Below, piece after piece: positions 54,646 to 63,863 of a stretch of 64,000 bases of DNA (position 1 is its first letter; every line of letters starts with the position of its first letter). Origin of the DNA: Candidatus Poribacteria bacterium. GTDB lineage: Bacteria > Poribacteria > WGA-4E > WGA-3G. The notes below the pieces were generated by a model. That model did no database searches, was not told the origin of the DNA, and saw only the letters and a program-made list of their open reading frames with translations. The stretch spans positions 1 through 64,000 of the forward strand of contig JAPPCZ010000083.1 in the NCBI GenBank assembly GCA_028824685.1. Reading direction: 5' to 3'. The translations under genes and the position numbers were made by a program.

Positions 54646-56806
54646 AAAAACGCCTGCATTTCTGATTTTCTGCTTGGCATATCTTCTCGCGTTCACAATT
54701 TCCAGCCTCGCTGCTCCACCGAATCCCTATCTCTATTTTGACACCGATCCGATTACCGGAAAATTAACCCCGAAATCCACTTCTGGGCAGAATTCTGAAC
54801 TCAGTATTTCAAAATATTTACAAGCGTTAGACGGGTGCTGCTTTGCAAAAGAACAGGGCGTTTTACAACCAGACGGTATTGAATATGTCCTCGCTCTCAA
54901 AATTGATTTCAGCGATCAACCGGGTAAAAGAGCGAGTGCTGAATTCAATGAATATCTGTTTGCGGAAACAGGTGTATCCTTAAAGACCTACTTCCGTGAA
55001 AATTCTTACGGACAGATGGATGTGCAGCCGGGCCCTGTCGGGGGTGTTCTGCCCGCAGGCAACGAATGGATTCGCGCGCAGAAACCAATGCGTTATTACG
55101 GAGAAGGAACAAGGCATGTGCCGCGTTATCGGGAACTAATTGGCGAAGCGTGTCGTGCCGTGGATGCAACCGTCGATTTTTCAAAGTACGATCGCGACAA
55201 AGATGGAGTCGTTGATCATCTTTTTATTATTCATGCAGGAAATGACGAGGCATCTACTGGTATAGTTGACGATATTTGGTCAATCTTAACACCAAATGTC
55301 AACATCATCGTTGACGGTGTCCGCGTTGATACCGCAATCGTTGTCGCTGAAGAACCAGATTTTGATAAACCTCATTTAGGTATTTACTTTCATGAATTCT
55401 TCCACAACTTTGGTGCGCCAGATGTGTACGGCTTAAACTTCACAGATGCCCGTGACCACAAGTGGGGATTAATGGGAGCATTTGGCCCGTATCAAGGTCC
55501 AGAAGCCTTCGGTATAGGAAACGGATTAGCACCCAGTCATATTATCGGTTATCTGAAATGGGACTTTGACGCTCGTCCCGAAAACGGACGTCTCGGTTGG
55601 ATTCAACCCGTTAACATCACACAAAGCGGTCAGGTATCTGTTCCTGCATTTGAACTATCACCTAAAGCAGATAAACTTTTCAAAATTGATATTCCATACA
55701 CACGTGATTCGCACCTCTCTATTGATAGTGAATCTTTATTGCCTACCGCTGCGACTAACAGAGAATTTTTTCTGATCGAAAATCGCCATAAAGCCTCTGG
55801 TGCTACTTTTGACACCTATCTACCCGAATCTGGTATCCTCATTTGGCACATTGATGAGACGCGGGTACGTCCCCTTGGTAGTTACGATGCTGGACAACAG
55901 ATTTGGCTTGAAGACCCAAACGATCCTGAACACCTCGGTATCCGGCCTGATGATCCCGGTTTTATAGATATTCAAACTATCACTGAAGGTGCAGCCTATT
56001 CTGCAGATGATAATCAAACTGCCTTTACCCCCGGAACTTTGCCTAACAGTAGCGCTAACAATGGGACACCTTCTGGCATATCTATTACCAATATCAGTCA
56101 TGAAGGTTTGGTCATGAAGATGCTCGTATCATTTGGTGATACTTATGAACCAAACGATACCATAGAAACAGCATTCCCAATTTTCTATACCCAACCTTAT
56201 TATTCCTTTTTGTACGATGCTTCTGATATCCAAGATTACTATAAAATTGAGACTGCTGGTGGCATAACAATTCGCGCTACGTTATCAGAAATCCCTCTGA
56301 ACCAAAATTACCGTTTATCCCTTTTGACAGCGACAGGAGAGACTTTAGCAACAGGTGAAAAGGCAACTGATCTACTCGGTTACCAAATTCTTTACCAACC
56401 GACTACTCATCAGACACTATACCTGAAGGTAACATCCGATGGTGGATTCAGCAGCGTGGCATCATACAAATTGTTAGTGGAACAGATAGACCCTGAATCT
56501 TTTGCCCTCACCCAAACCCGAGTTTATCCAAATCCTTTTCGGGCATCTGCCTCGGGAATGACGTTTGCATATCAACTCTCTGCCTCCCAGTCCGCAGACA
56601 CCGTGTCCCTTGAAATCTATACGATTAAAGGAGAAAAGGTCTATAGCAAAAGACATGAAGATGTATCTGCCCCTGGAAAATTCCAGTGGAATGGCTCAAA
56701 TCCTCGTGGAACACCCCTCGCTGCAGGCATCTATATTTACCACATTGCTGCAACTCAAGCAGATTCGGTTGTCCGAGAATTTGGCAAATTTAGTATCATT
56801 AAATAA
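54632..56806 (+). CDS. Secreted M6-family metalloprotease with sorting-type C-terminal domain
   Basis: The frame is open from 54431, but that would overlap the previous gene by 215 bases. I choose GTG 54632, nine bases after AGGA, which starts a clear signal peptide (MNLTKKTPAFLIFCLAYLLA); TTG 54638 is also possible. The product is about 724 residues. The zinc site is HEFFH near 253-257, within a peptidase M6 (immune inhibitor A-like) domain, which also has VDHLFIIHAGNDEAS and KWGLMGAFG. A pre-peptidase-like beta domain lies at about 505-610. The C-terminal 90 residues read VYPNPFRA, LEIYTIKGEKVYS and LAAGIYIYHI, ending EFGKFSIIK, as in type IX secretion sorting domains or FlgD-Ig domains. 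Confidence 0.82.
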   Translation: MNLTKKTPAFLIFCLAYLLAFTISSLAAPPNPYLYFDTDPITGKLTPKSTSGQNSELSISKYLQALDGCCFAKEQGVLQPDGIEYVLALKIDFSDQPGKRASAEFNEYLFAETGVSLKTYFRENSYGQMDVQPGPVGGVLPAGNEWIRAQKPMRYYGEGTRHVPRYRELIGEACRAVDATVDFSKYDRDKDGVVDHLFIIHAGNDEASTGIVDDIWSILTPNVNIIVDGVRVDTAIVVAEEPDFDKPHLGIYFHEFFHNFGAPDVYGLNFTDARDHKWGLMGAFGPYQGPEAFGIGNGLAPSHIIGYLKWDFDARPENGRLGWIQPVNITQSGQVSVPAFELSPKADKLFKIDIPYTRDSHLSIDSESLLPTAATNREFFLIENRHKASGATFDTYLPESGILIWHIDETRVRPLGSYDAGQQIWLEDPNDPEHLGIRPDDPGFIDIQTITEGAAYSADDNQTAFTPGTLPNSSANNGTPSGISITNISHEGLVMKMLVSFGDTYEPNDTIETAFPIFYTQPYYSFLYDASDIQDYYKIETAGGITIRATLSEIPLNQNYRLSLLTATGETLATGEKATDLLGYQILYQPTTHQTLYLKVTSDGGFSSVASYKLLVEQIDPESFALTQTRVYPNPFRASASGMTFAYQLSASQSADTVSLEIYTIKGEKVYSKRHEDVSAPGKFQWNGSNPRGTPLAAGIYIYHIAATQADSVVREFGKFSIIK

Positions 56807-56808
56807 TT

Positions 56809-56940
56809 CAGGGCTTACGCATCCCCCTTGATAAGGGGGTTAGGGTGGTTAAAAAGTCGTTATTCTAATGATATTTCAGTAATTTAACTCCCTAAATCCC
56901 CCTTATCAGTGGGACTTTAAGAGTAAATGCGTAAGTCCTG
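56809..56940. mobile_element. MITE with CAGGRCTTACGCA ends and 5-bp target duplication
   Basis: The ends cagggcttacgca and tgcgtaagtcctg are 13-bp inverted repeats with one mismatch. Inside them, gataaggggg-type arms are also inverted. TAATT flanks both sides (56804-56808 and 56941-56945), consistent with transposition. The left duplication contains the stop codon of the protease gene. The CAGGACTTACGCA end resembles ends of some IS elements known from cyanobacteria, from memory. Confidence 0.8.
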
Positions 56941-56981
56941 TAATTTATAATCTTTGATCGTGGCCTCCCTAATTAATCGTT

Positions 56982-57105
56982 GAAGCCATTCAATTCTCCT
57001 ATGATTTCCTTTCTTTGAAACCTCCTCCTGTAGAAACGACCCGCTGATTCGCCGGTCACGACCATGTCCAAATATTAAGAAAGATACAAAAACTGAATGG
57101 CTTTG
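56982..57105. repeat. MITE-like element (family 2, second copy)
   Basis: The ends gaagccattcaattctcc and aaaaactgaatggctttg match the terminal inverted repeats of the element at 26871-27033. The interior contains ctcctgtagaaacgacccg and cggtcacgaccatgtccaaa. No clean target duplication was found. Confidence 0.65.
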
Positions 57106-57226
57106 ATAAAATCGTATTATGTTGTTGACGAAAAAATGTAGGTATGGTATCTTAGAGTTACGTTTTATGACAACAACTATATTAAGTTGCCATTCTCGAA
57201 TGGTAGACAAGGAGGCAATTTTATCA

Positions 57227-58369
57227 ATGAAATGGTTCAATAAGCAAACGAGATATTGCGAGAATGCGCTGAGATATGTGGGGAGGAGTTCATGCCGAAG
57301 CAAACGGATTAAGGTACAGCAAGTAAGACTGACATTGCTGAATCTGGGGATGCTTTTTTTCTTAGGATTTGTCGTGTCAGGCTGTGGTCAATCCTTAGCG
57401 AGTTTAGCTCCAATTCAACCTGTGGATAATATCGCAAGTGCGTTAATGGAAAAAGACCAAAATCCTTCCACAGATGTAGTTATTCCAGCAATTCCTTCCG
57501 AAGACCTTGCCAAACCTGTTTTAGATAAGCATGGGCTGCAAACAGTCGGTTTTCGCTTTGTCAAGGTGCCTGATACAAACCTCAAGGCGTTAACGTATAT
57601 TTTTGCTTTCCCAGAGTATGCACATTCTATTGATGATTGGAATAATTTTTTGACAGATTGGGCAGGAGTACAACCTCAGATTGAATTGCCCACGGCAAAT
57701 GAAAACAGGAAGATCGTAGATGCGTTGCTTGCTTCAGATCATCCGCAAGCTTTTGATATACAGGCGAGACAACCAATCCTCACCAAAACACGAGATGGAA
57801 TTACAGTTTCTATCTGTTATTGGCGCAGAGCTGATTTGGATCGAAAGTATAACCGTGGTAACGCTTCATCTCCCTTCTACGAAAACGCCGCAGCTGGACA
57901 CCAAGGTGACAATACGGACGTGTACTATGTGAAAATTACCAACAATCGCAGTGAACACATCATTTTTGATGTAAAAAAATGCAGTGTAGCTGACCAAGGT
58001 GAAAACGTCTATCCAGGACTCGACTTTGAGGATTTAAAGGTACGGTTCACCTATGATATACGTTCTTCTGGACTTTATATTACAAATGGGCTTGAAAATG
58101 CGCGCAAGATTTTACTTGAAAAGCGAATGCCTGTTGTTGAAAAACAGGTTGGTGCACATCGTGTCGGTGTGAAACCTGGTGAGAGTGCGGAGGGTTTTGT
58201 TCCATTCACACAAGTGAAACGAAATGCCGTTGACCTCAGTGTGATTGTGCCGATTGAAAAAGCTCCGCCTCCAGGAGGTGCCCAGCGTTATCAGACAATA
58301 GAATTTAAGTTTCCATTTACACATGACAGAGGCATTCGGAATGCCCAACCTGCCCCGCAACGTTATTAA
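57227..58369 (+). CDS. Putative lipoprotein of unknown function
   Basis: I choose ATG 57227 behind AAGGAGG (11 bases); the frame is open further upstream but overlaps the repeat. The product is 380 residues. A hydrophobic stretch ends in the lipobox VVSGC with C53; the 35 or so residues before it are unusually long and basic for a lipoprotein signal, so a later start is possible. Residues about 100-330 form a mixed alpha/beta domain I do not recognise (FAFPEYAHSIDDWNNFLTDW, YYVKITNNRSEHIIFDVKK). The C-terminus is proline-rich. Likely attached to a membrane; function unknown. Confidence 0.7.
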   Translation: MKWFNKQTRYCENALRYVGRSSCRSKRIKVQQVRLTLLNLGMLFFLGFVVSGCGQSLASLAPIQPVDNIASALMEKDQNPSTDVVIPAIPSEDLAKPVLDKHGLQTVGFRFVKVPDTNLKALTYIFAFPEYAHSIDDWNNFLTDWAGVQPQIELPTANENRKIVDALLASDHPQAFDIQARQPILTKTRDGITVSICYWRRADLDRKYNRGNASSPFYENAAAGHQGDNTDVYYVKITNNRSEHIIFDVKKCSVADQGENVYPGLDFEDLKVRFTYDIRSSGLYITNGLENARKILLEKRMPVVEKQVGAHRVGVKPGESAEGFVPFTQVKRNAVDLSVIVPIEKAPPPGGAQRYQTIEFKFPFTHDRGIRNAQPAPQRY

Positions 58370-58372
58370 GAA

Positions 58373-58505
58373 TGCGAAAGGAGCGTTTATAAATTTTTCA
58401 TATACAGCGGCAGGTGCGGTGAATCAACGTAATACGCGCGTAGAGTATTTGGTGGGTAACCCATCTACCAAGAATGTTCACATATTTTTAGATTTACTAT
58501 AAATA
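58373..58505. repeat. Repeat-rich segment, possible family 1 element
   Basis: gaatcaacgtaatacgcgcg at about 58422 is the nested sequence also seen in copies A and C and at 53128. The segment ends in agatttactataaa, like family 1 element ends. ggtgggtaacccatc forms a small hairpin. Boundaries are uncertain. Confidence 0.5.
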
Positions 58506-58520
58506 CTTTTTCTTAACCGC

Positions 58521-58565
58521 AAAGGCGTTCGGTGTGGTTACCTGCACCGAATGCCTTTTTAATTA
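58521..58565. terminator. Bidirectional terminator
   Basis: A 14-base-pair stem (aaaggcgttcggtg with caccgaatgccttt, one G-T pair) and a ten-base loop is followed by TTTTTAATT. It lies between the convergent lipoprotein and helicase genes and has A/T tracts on both sides, so it can serve both. Confidence 0.85.
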
Positions 58566-58572
58566 TAGAAAA

Positions 58573-60555
58573 TCAGGCTACAATATCACAACGCGGAAGA
58601 GAGTCCAAAAATAGTTTACCGTAGCTACGGGTTCTGATACGTGAATCCAGAATTACTACTATACCCTGATCAGTTTGCGTGCGGATAAGTCGTCCGAATC
58701 CTTGTTTAAGCCGGAGTATCGCTTCGGGCAAACTAAATTCCAAGAAGTCATTTCCACCTTGTTCCTTAATCTGTTTGACGCGTGCTTCCATGACCGGATG
58801 TGTTGGCACTTCAAACGGAAGTTTTGTGATCACCACGTTACTCAGTGCTTCACCCCGCACATCAACGCCTTCCCAGAAACTGGAAGTCCCAAACAGCACA
58901 GAATTTGTATCCTCACGGAACGCTTGTAACATATCTGTCCGTGAAAGTTCCCCTCCCTGTTTAAAAGCATCAATACCGATTTCGGCAAGATAAGGAGCGA
59001 CCTCCTCATAAACTTCATCCATCATTTTATAACTGGTAAACAAGACAAATGCTTTACCGTGCGTCAATTTAAGATAGTGTTTAATTTCGCGAATGGCAGC
59101 CGGGATAAACTCAGAACTATTTGGATCTGGCATGGGACTCGGAATATGTATTTTTACCTGTTCCTTAAAGTTGAATGGGGAATGTACAAGCAATTCCCGA
59201 CATTCATTTATACCGATTCGTTTTTTAAAATAGTCGAAATTGCGATTGGTCGCAAGTGTCGCGCTTGTCATTACAACGCTCTCTTTAACATCAAAGAGAT
59301 TTTCTCGTAACATCTGACTGACGTTTATAGGTGTAGCGTTGAGGAGAATGCGGGATGTTCGTCCCCATCTTGAAGTTTCTATCCAGTAAATATGGTCTGA
59401 ATCTGGTTGCTGAATTATCAGGTCCAGTTCTGATCTGAGTCGTTTACACTGGTTGTAATATGAAGCCAACTCCTGTTCATCGTCATCTGTTGTGGTATTA
59501 TCGCGAAGTTGTTTAAGTGTTTTTTCAATTTGTGACAATGGTGTATCTAATACATTCCCTTTTGCGAAAACTTTAGCAACATTATCTTCATCAATACGTT
59601 TTGTTGCAGTATACCCATCTGTATCTGCAAGATACGCTGCGACGGTTTCAAAAAACAGGTTCGCTTGTTCACGCGCTTCATCAACTGCATCAATGAGATC
59701 TGTTGAGTTAAATCGGGTTGCTGTTCCACCTTCGTTTCTCTGGTTATGAAGTGAATCTAAGAACCACCTGATTCTGGTGTTGCTGATTTCAAGACTGGCA
59801 TGGTGTGTCGCTGTAGCTTCCAAATGATGTGCTTCATCAATGATCAGATAGTCATAGTCGGGAAGAATTCCAACTGACGGATCAATCTGTCGAATTGCTA
59901 AATCACTAAAAAGGAGATGATGGTTGACAATGAGCAGGTCCGCTTCATGCATTTCGTTCCGCGCCTTGAAGTAGAAACATACATCATAGGTAGGACATTT
60001 ACGACCAAGACAGTTATCACGATCAGATGCAACTTTATCCCAGATATTGGACATAGGTTGTATTGGTAGGTCGGCACGGCTTCCATCGTCAGTCGTTTCC
60101 ACCCACTCAATAATCTTTTGGACTTGCTCAACCTCTTCTATTGTGTCAAATAACGCGCGTTCATAATTGAGTAGGCTCTCCAAACGCCGCCGCGAGAGGT
60201 AGTTCCGCCGTCCTTTCGCAAGCACTGCCTTGAAATCACGAGGGAGTACGCTATGCAAAAATGGAATATCTTTGGTAACGAGCTGTTCCTGTAAGCTAAT
60301 AGTATTGGTTGATATGACAACTGTCTGATCTGTCTTAAGTGCAAGCGAAACAGTTGGGATAAGATACGCAAAACTTTTTCCAACACCAGTTCCTGCTTCA
60401 ACAATCAGATGTTCGGATGCAGCGAACGCGCGAGCAACCGCATTTGCCATGTGAAGCTGCTCCTCACGAAATTCATATCCGGGTAGATGTTCCGAGATAA
60501 TACCACCAGGGCTAAAAATGTCTCTGAGGGTCAGCGTTTTTGGTGTTTGCGTCAT
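58573..60555 (-). CDS. DinG-family ATP-dependent helicase
   Basis: The 660-residue product is an XPD/DinG-like superfamily 2 DNA helicase that unwinds DNA 5' to 3'. Walker A is EAGTGVGKS (K60). The DEAH box is near 240 (YLIIDEAHHLEA). Three cysteines (about 182, 187 and 193; CLGRKCPTYDVC) lie where the family carries a 4Fe-4S cluster, but a fourth ligand is not obvious. C-terminal motifs include LFTSYKMMDEVYEEV, FGTSSFWEGVDVRGEAL and QGFGRLIRTQTDQG. No exonuclease domain as in Firmicutes DinG. Confidence 0.9.
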   Translation of the reverse strand: MTQTPKTLTLRDIFSPGGIISEHLPGYEFREEQLHMANAVARAFAASEHLIVEAGTGVGKSFAYLIPTVSLALKTDQTVVISTNTISLQEQLVTKDIPFLHSVLPRDFKAVLAKGRRNYLSRRRLESLLNYERALFDTIEEVEQVQKIIEWVETTDDGSRADLPIQPMSNIWDKVASDRDNCLGRKCPTYDVCFYFKARNEMHEADLLIVNHHLLFSDLAIRQIDPSVGILPDYDYLIIDEAHHLEATATHHASLEISNTRIRWFLDSLHNQRNEGGTATRFNSTDLIDAVDEAREQANLFFETVAAYLADTDGYTATKRIDEDNVAKVFAKGNVLDTPLSQIEKTLKQLRDNTTTDDDEQELASYYNQCKRLRSELDLIIQQPDSDHIYWIETSRWGRTSRILLNATPINVSQMLRENLFDVKESVVMTSATLATNRNFDYFKKRIGINECRELLVHSPFNFKEQVKIHIPSPMPDPNSSEFIPAAIREIKHYLKLTHGKAFVLFTSYKMMDEVYEEVAPYLAEIGIDAFKQGGELSRTDMLQAFREDTNSVLFGTSSFWEGVDVRGEALSNVVITKLPFEVPTHPVMEARVKQIKEQGGNDFLEFSLPEAILRLKQGFGRLIRTQTDQGIVVILDSRIRTRSYGKLFLDSLPRCDIVA

Positions 60556-60628
60556 GAGTTCTCATTATGTTGTTATGAGTGTTGATTTCAATTCAAGGGA
60601 AGGGATGGATAGAAGACTGTTTTTCAAA

Positions 60629-61960
60629 CTATTCTTGTAAATGCACTGTTAATTTTTCTTCGCCATGGCTACTTTTAATATCAACAATAAGTTTCTGAGC
60701 CTCTTTTTCAGCCTGAAGCAATGCCTCAAGAGCCTGCACATTGTCAATTTCTTTTCCATTAATTGCAAGGATAAGTGCGCCGCGTGGAATTTTTGCATTG
60801 AACCCAGGCGCGTTTACCTTAACCTTTTCAACGATTACACCCTGATCGCTATCTGTTAGGTAGGTGTATCTCTGAGAATCACCCTTCTCCAACTTTCGGA
60901 CTGCTAACCCAAGCATTTTCCATGAAACAGATTCGTCTTCAAAAGCCAATCCTGCCAGTTCTGGTGGTATCTCGGCAATAGTCACATTAAATGTTCTTTC
61001 CTGCCCACTCCGCAACACCTTGATGATAGATTCTCTGCCAACCTGTGATTCCGCAATAAGCATCTGGAATGCAAGGCTTTCTTGTACCTTTTTCCCATTA
61101 TATTCAACGATAATGTCATGCCTTCTTAGACCTGCTCGGTCAGCAGGTGTGTCTAATCCTACTGATCGGATAAGAATGCCTTCTGATACCTCTCGCATTG
61201 AAATACCGAGGTAACCACGGATAATTTTACCGTTGGCAATCAGTTGACTACCAATGGTGTTAACGAGATTGCTTGGAATCGCGAATCCTGCACCTGCCCT
61301 CATTGGGGCAGGGGTGTTTTCTGCTTTCCGAATTAGAGCGTTAATGCCAATAACCTCTCCATAGATATTGAGTAACGGTCCACCGCTGCTACCGGTATTA
61401 ATCCATGCGTCTGTCTGGATGAAGTCTTGGTATCGAATGAGGCGCAATCTGAAGAGATTAGTACGGCTTTTTCCGCTGACAATACCAGTTGTTACGGTAT
61501 AATTAAGTTGAAAAGGATTACCAATGGCGATGGCGAATTGCCCTACCTGCACCTTTTCCGAATCGGCTAACGGTAGAGTCGGGAAAGGTTGTTCTCTTTC
61601 CACCTTTAGAACACCAATATCTGTGATAATATCCGTGCCAACTAATTTTGCGTCAAGCGTACTACCGTCCAACAACCCCACCTGGACATGTTCTGCACCG
61701 TGAACGATGTGGTCATTTGTTAAAATATAACCGTCTTGCCGGAAGAAGAACCCAGAACCCCATCGAGGATTATCCCATTTAGAATTTCCAGCTAAAATAC
61801 CTACAATAGCCGGTTTGCTCTGCGCAGCAATATTAACAAATGCGTTTTCAATGGAACTCAGCAGCTCCAAATTGCTCGGTTGTTTAGGGCGATAAGCACA
61901 CGAAGAGAAAATTAGGACGAAAATGAGAAGAACACAACACGAATAACTCTTTTTTTCCAT
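60629..61960 (-). CDS. HtrA/Deg-family protease, lipoprotein (copy 1)
   Basis: The product is 443 residues with a lipobox at FSSC (C21), so it should be lipid-anchored. A trypsin-like domain covers about 40-225, with the full triad H84 (TNDHIVHG), D114 (TDIGVLKV) and S192 (GSSGGP). Two PDZ domains follow, at about 240-325 (LGISMREVSEGILI, AGLRRHDIIVEYNGKKV) and about 350-440 (IPRGALILAINGKEIDNV). It degrades or chaperones misfolded envelope proteins, as DegP/DegQ do. It is a diverged paralogue of the next gene. AAGGA precedes the ATG. Confidence 0.92.
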   Translation of the reverse strand: MEKKSYSCCVLLIFVLIFSSCAYRPKQPSNLELLSSIENAFVNIAAQSKPAIVGILAGNSKWDNPRWGSGFFFRQDGYILTNDHIVHGAEHVQVGLLDGSTLDAKLVGTDIITDIGVLKVEREQPFPTLPLADSEKVQVGQFAIAIGNPFQLNYTVTTGIVSGKSRTNLFRLRLIRYQDFIQTDAWINTGSSGGPLLNIYGEVIGINALIRKAENTPAPMRAGAGFAIPSNLVNTIGSQLIANGKIIRGYLGISMREVSEGILIRSVGLDTPADRAGLRRHDIIVEYNGKKVQESLAFQMLIAESQVGRESIIKVLRSGQERTFNVTIAEIPPELAGLAFEDESVSWKMLGLAVRKLEKGDSQRYTYLTDSDQGVIVEKVKVNAPGFNAKIPRGALILAINGKEIDNVQALEALLQAEKEAQKLIVDIKSSHGEEKLTVHLQE

Positions 61961-62010
61961 AAAAAATCCTTTTCAGATAACTTTATCAAGATCATACCAA
62001 ATTTTGAGTT

Positions 62011-62146
62011 TTATAGTAAATTATGTAAAAAAACCACATATATTCTGTAGGAGCGATCTCCGAATCGCGACCAAAATCACTCGTAGTCGGGAATCGGAGT
62101 TCCCTCCTACAGTTCAGATGTCCAGTTAATTGTAAAATCCATTATG
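62011..62146. repeat. Dispersed hairpin repeat (family 1, copy D, intact type)
   Basis: The ends ttatagtaaa and ccattatgaa are inverted. The core runs ctgtaggagcgatctccgaa (from 62045) to ggagttccctcctacag. It is nearly the same as copy B, with a variable centre (accaaaatcactcgta). It sits between the two HtrA genes. Confidence 0.8.
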
Positions 62147-62242
62147 AAAGTAAAATTTAAGAATGGACTTCTACAAGGAAGCGCGTAGAATTATGTGTGC
62201 GGGTGTCAGGTATATAAGATTTTTACTGGCACCCGTTATAGG

Positions 62243-63592
62243 CTAATTATTACTTAACTCCACCTTTACTTTTTCTGGACCATTAATACCTTTAATATCA
62301 AGCGTAATATCTGATATGTCTTGTTTATCTTGAAGAAACGTTTCAAAAGTTTGAACGTCAACAATTTCTTGTCCATTAATGGCAACGATGAGGGCGTTAC
62401 GGGGAATATTCGCATTGAATCCTGGAGAATTATTCTTAACTTTTTCAACGATTATGCCGCGATCTTCTTCACTTAGGTAGGCATATCTTTGAAAAATCCC
62501 ATTCTCTAATTTTCGTACGGCTAATCCAAGCGTTTTCCAAGAAGCAGACTCAGTTTTGGCGGGACGTCCAATCAATTCAAGTGGCATCTCATCAATGGTC
62601 ACATTGAGTGTCATTTCCTGTCTTTGTCGTAGCACCTTAATGGGATATTGCTCGCCGATCTGACACTCCGCAACCATCAATCTGAATCCATAAAGTTCCG
62701 GCACCTTCTCCTCATCAAATTCAACGATGATGTCGTTCCGTTTTAAACCACACCCGAATGCGGACGTGTTAGGTTTTACTCTTGTAATTCTAAGACCTTC
62801 TGAAACATTTCGCATATCCGCATCAATGTAGCCACGGATAACTCCCCCATGCGCAATCAATTTATTCCCAATTGTTTTCGCGAGATCACTATTAATTGCT
62901 AAACTTGAACCCTCTCCCGGGTTTAAGGTAGTGACACCAATAACCTCACCTTGAATATTCAACAACGGACCACCGCTACTCCCTTTGTTAATCCAAGCAT
63001 CTGTTTGGAGATAATTATAATGATACTGAAAGAGTTTTGTATTTGGTGGATGGGAACAACGACCTTTGCCGCCGACGATACCAGCCGTCACAGTATGTCT
63101 ATACCCCATCGGATCACCGATAGCAATAGCAAATTGTCCAACCCGAACCTTTGCGGATTCCGCAATTGAGAGAAACGGAAACTCTTCATCTCGCTCAATC
63201 TTAATAACCGCTATGTCAGTGTTCGGATCGCCCCCAACGACTCTCGCATCAAACGTTCTGCCATCAAACAATTTTACCCTAACGCTTTTTGCCCCACTTA
63301 CTACGTGTTCGTTTGTTAAGATATGACCATCTTTTCGAAAAATAAAACCGGAACCTCCGGATATCGGGGGTTTATTATCGTTATTTTTTTGTTCATCTCT
63401 TTCAACGGTAAGACTGACAACAGCAGGTTTACTCTGATCTACGATCTTAGTAATAGCGTTTTCAAAAGCACTTAATATTCCCAAATTGTCAGGTTGGCTG
63501 GTTGGTGATGCTTCCGCAGTAATAGTGGCAGCGAACAGGATCAAAACAGCGTAGGCGATTATATTTCTTTTCCGGTTCGTTTTTCTTTTCAT
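62243..63592 (-). CDS. HtrA/Deg-family protease, secreted (copy 2)
   Basis: The product is 449 residues with a signal peptide of about 28 residues and no lipobox. The catalytic triad is complete: H96 (TNEHVVSG), D126 (NTDIAVIK) and S206 (KGSSGGP). Two PDZ domains follow, at about 255-335 and 365-445. The overall sequence is similar to the lipoprotein HtrA downstream, indicating a tandem duplication. Location is expected to be the periplasm. AGAGG precedes the ATG. Confidence 0.92.
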   Translation of the reverse strand: MKRKTNRKRNIIAYAVLILFAATITAEASPTSQPDNLGILSAFENAITKIVDQSKPAVVSLTVERDEQKNNDNKPPISGGSGFIFRKDGHILTNEHVVSGAKSVRVKLFDGRTFDARVVGGDPNTDIAVIKIERDEEFPFLSIAESAKVRVGQFAIAIGDPMGYRHTVTAGIVGGKGRCSHPPNTKLFQYHYNYLQTDAWINKGSSGGPLLNIQGEVIGVTTLNPGEGSSLAINSDLAKTIGNKLIAHGGVIRGYIDADMRNVSEGLRITRVKPNTSAFGCGLKRNDIIVEFDEEKVPELYGFRLMVAECQIGEQYPIKVLRQRQEMTLNVTIDEMPLELIGRPAKTESASWKTLGLAVRKLENGIFQRYAYLSEEDRGIIVEKVKNNSPGFNANIPRNALIVAINGQEIVDVQTFETFLQDKQDISDITLDIKGINGPEKVKVELSNN

Positions 63593-63792
63593 CGGGATAC
63601 CTCTTTAAATTTCTAATTATTGTAGAATTTAAAACTATTTATACACTTTCACACATGCAAGGTTTCAACATTCTACGAATTGGAAAGGAGTCAACTATTT
63701 CAAAGTTTTTTATCTCTATTTTTGTATAGTCTATTTTAACAGATTCTTAAAGAAATTGTCAATCTGTTTTTAATGAAATTGTTTGCAATGTT

Positions 63793-63821
63793 TTGACTAA
63801 TAGGATTGGGTATGTTATACT
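63793..63821 (+). promoter_or_regulatory. Sigma-70-type promoter for the 63864 gene
   Basis: TTGACT (63793-63798) and TATACT (63816-63821) are separated by an ideal 17 bases and lie 42 bases before the ATG of the last gene. Confidence 0.75.
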
Positions 63822-63863
63822 TTTGACATTAAAATTACAACCATTTCAAGGAATCACCGCTAA

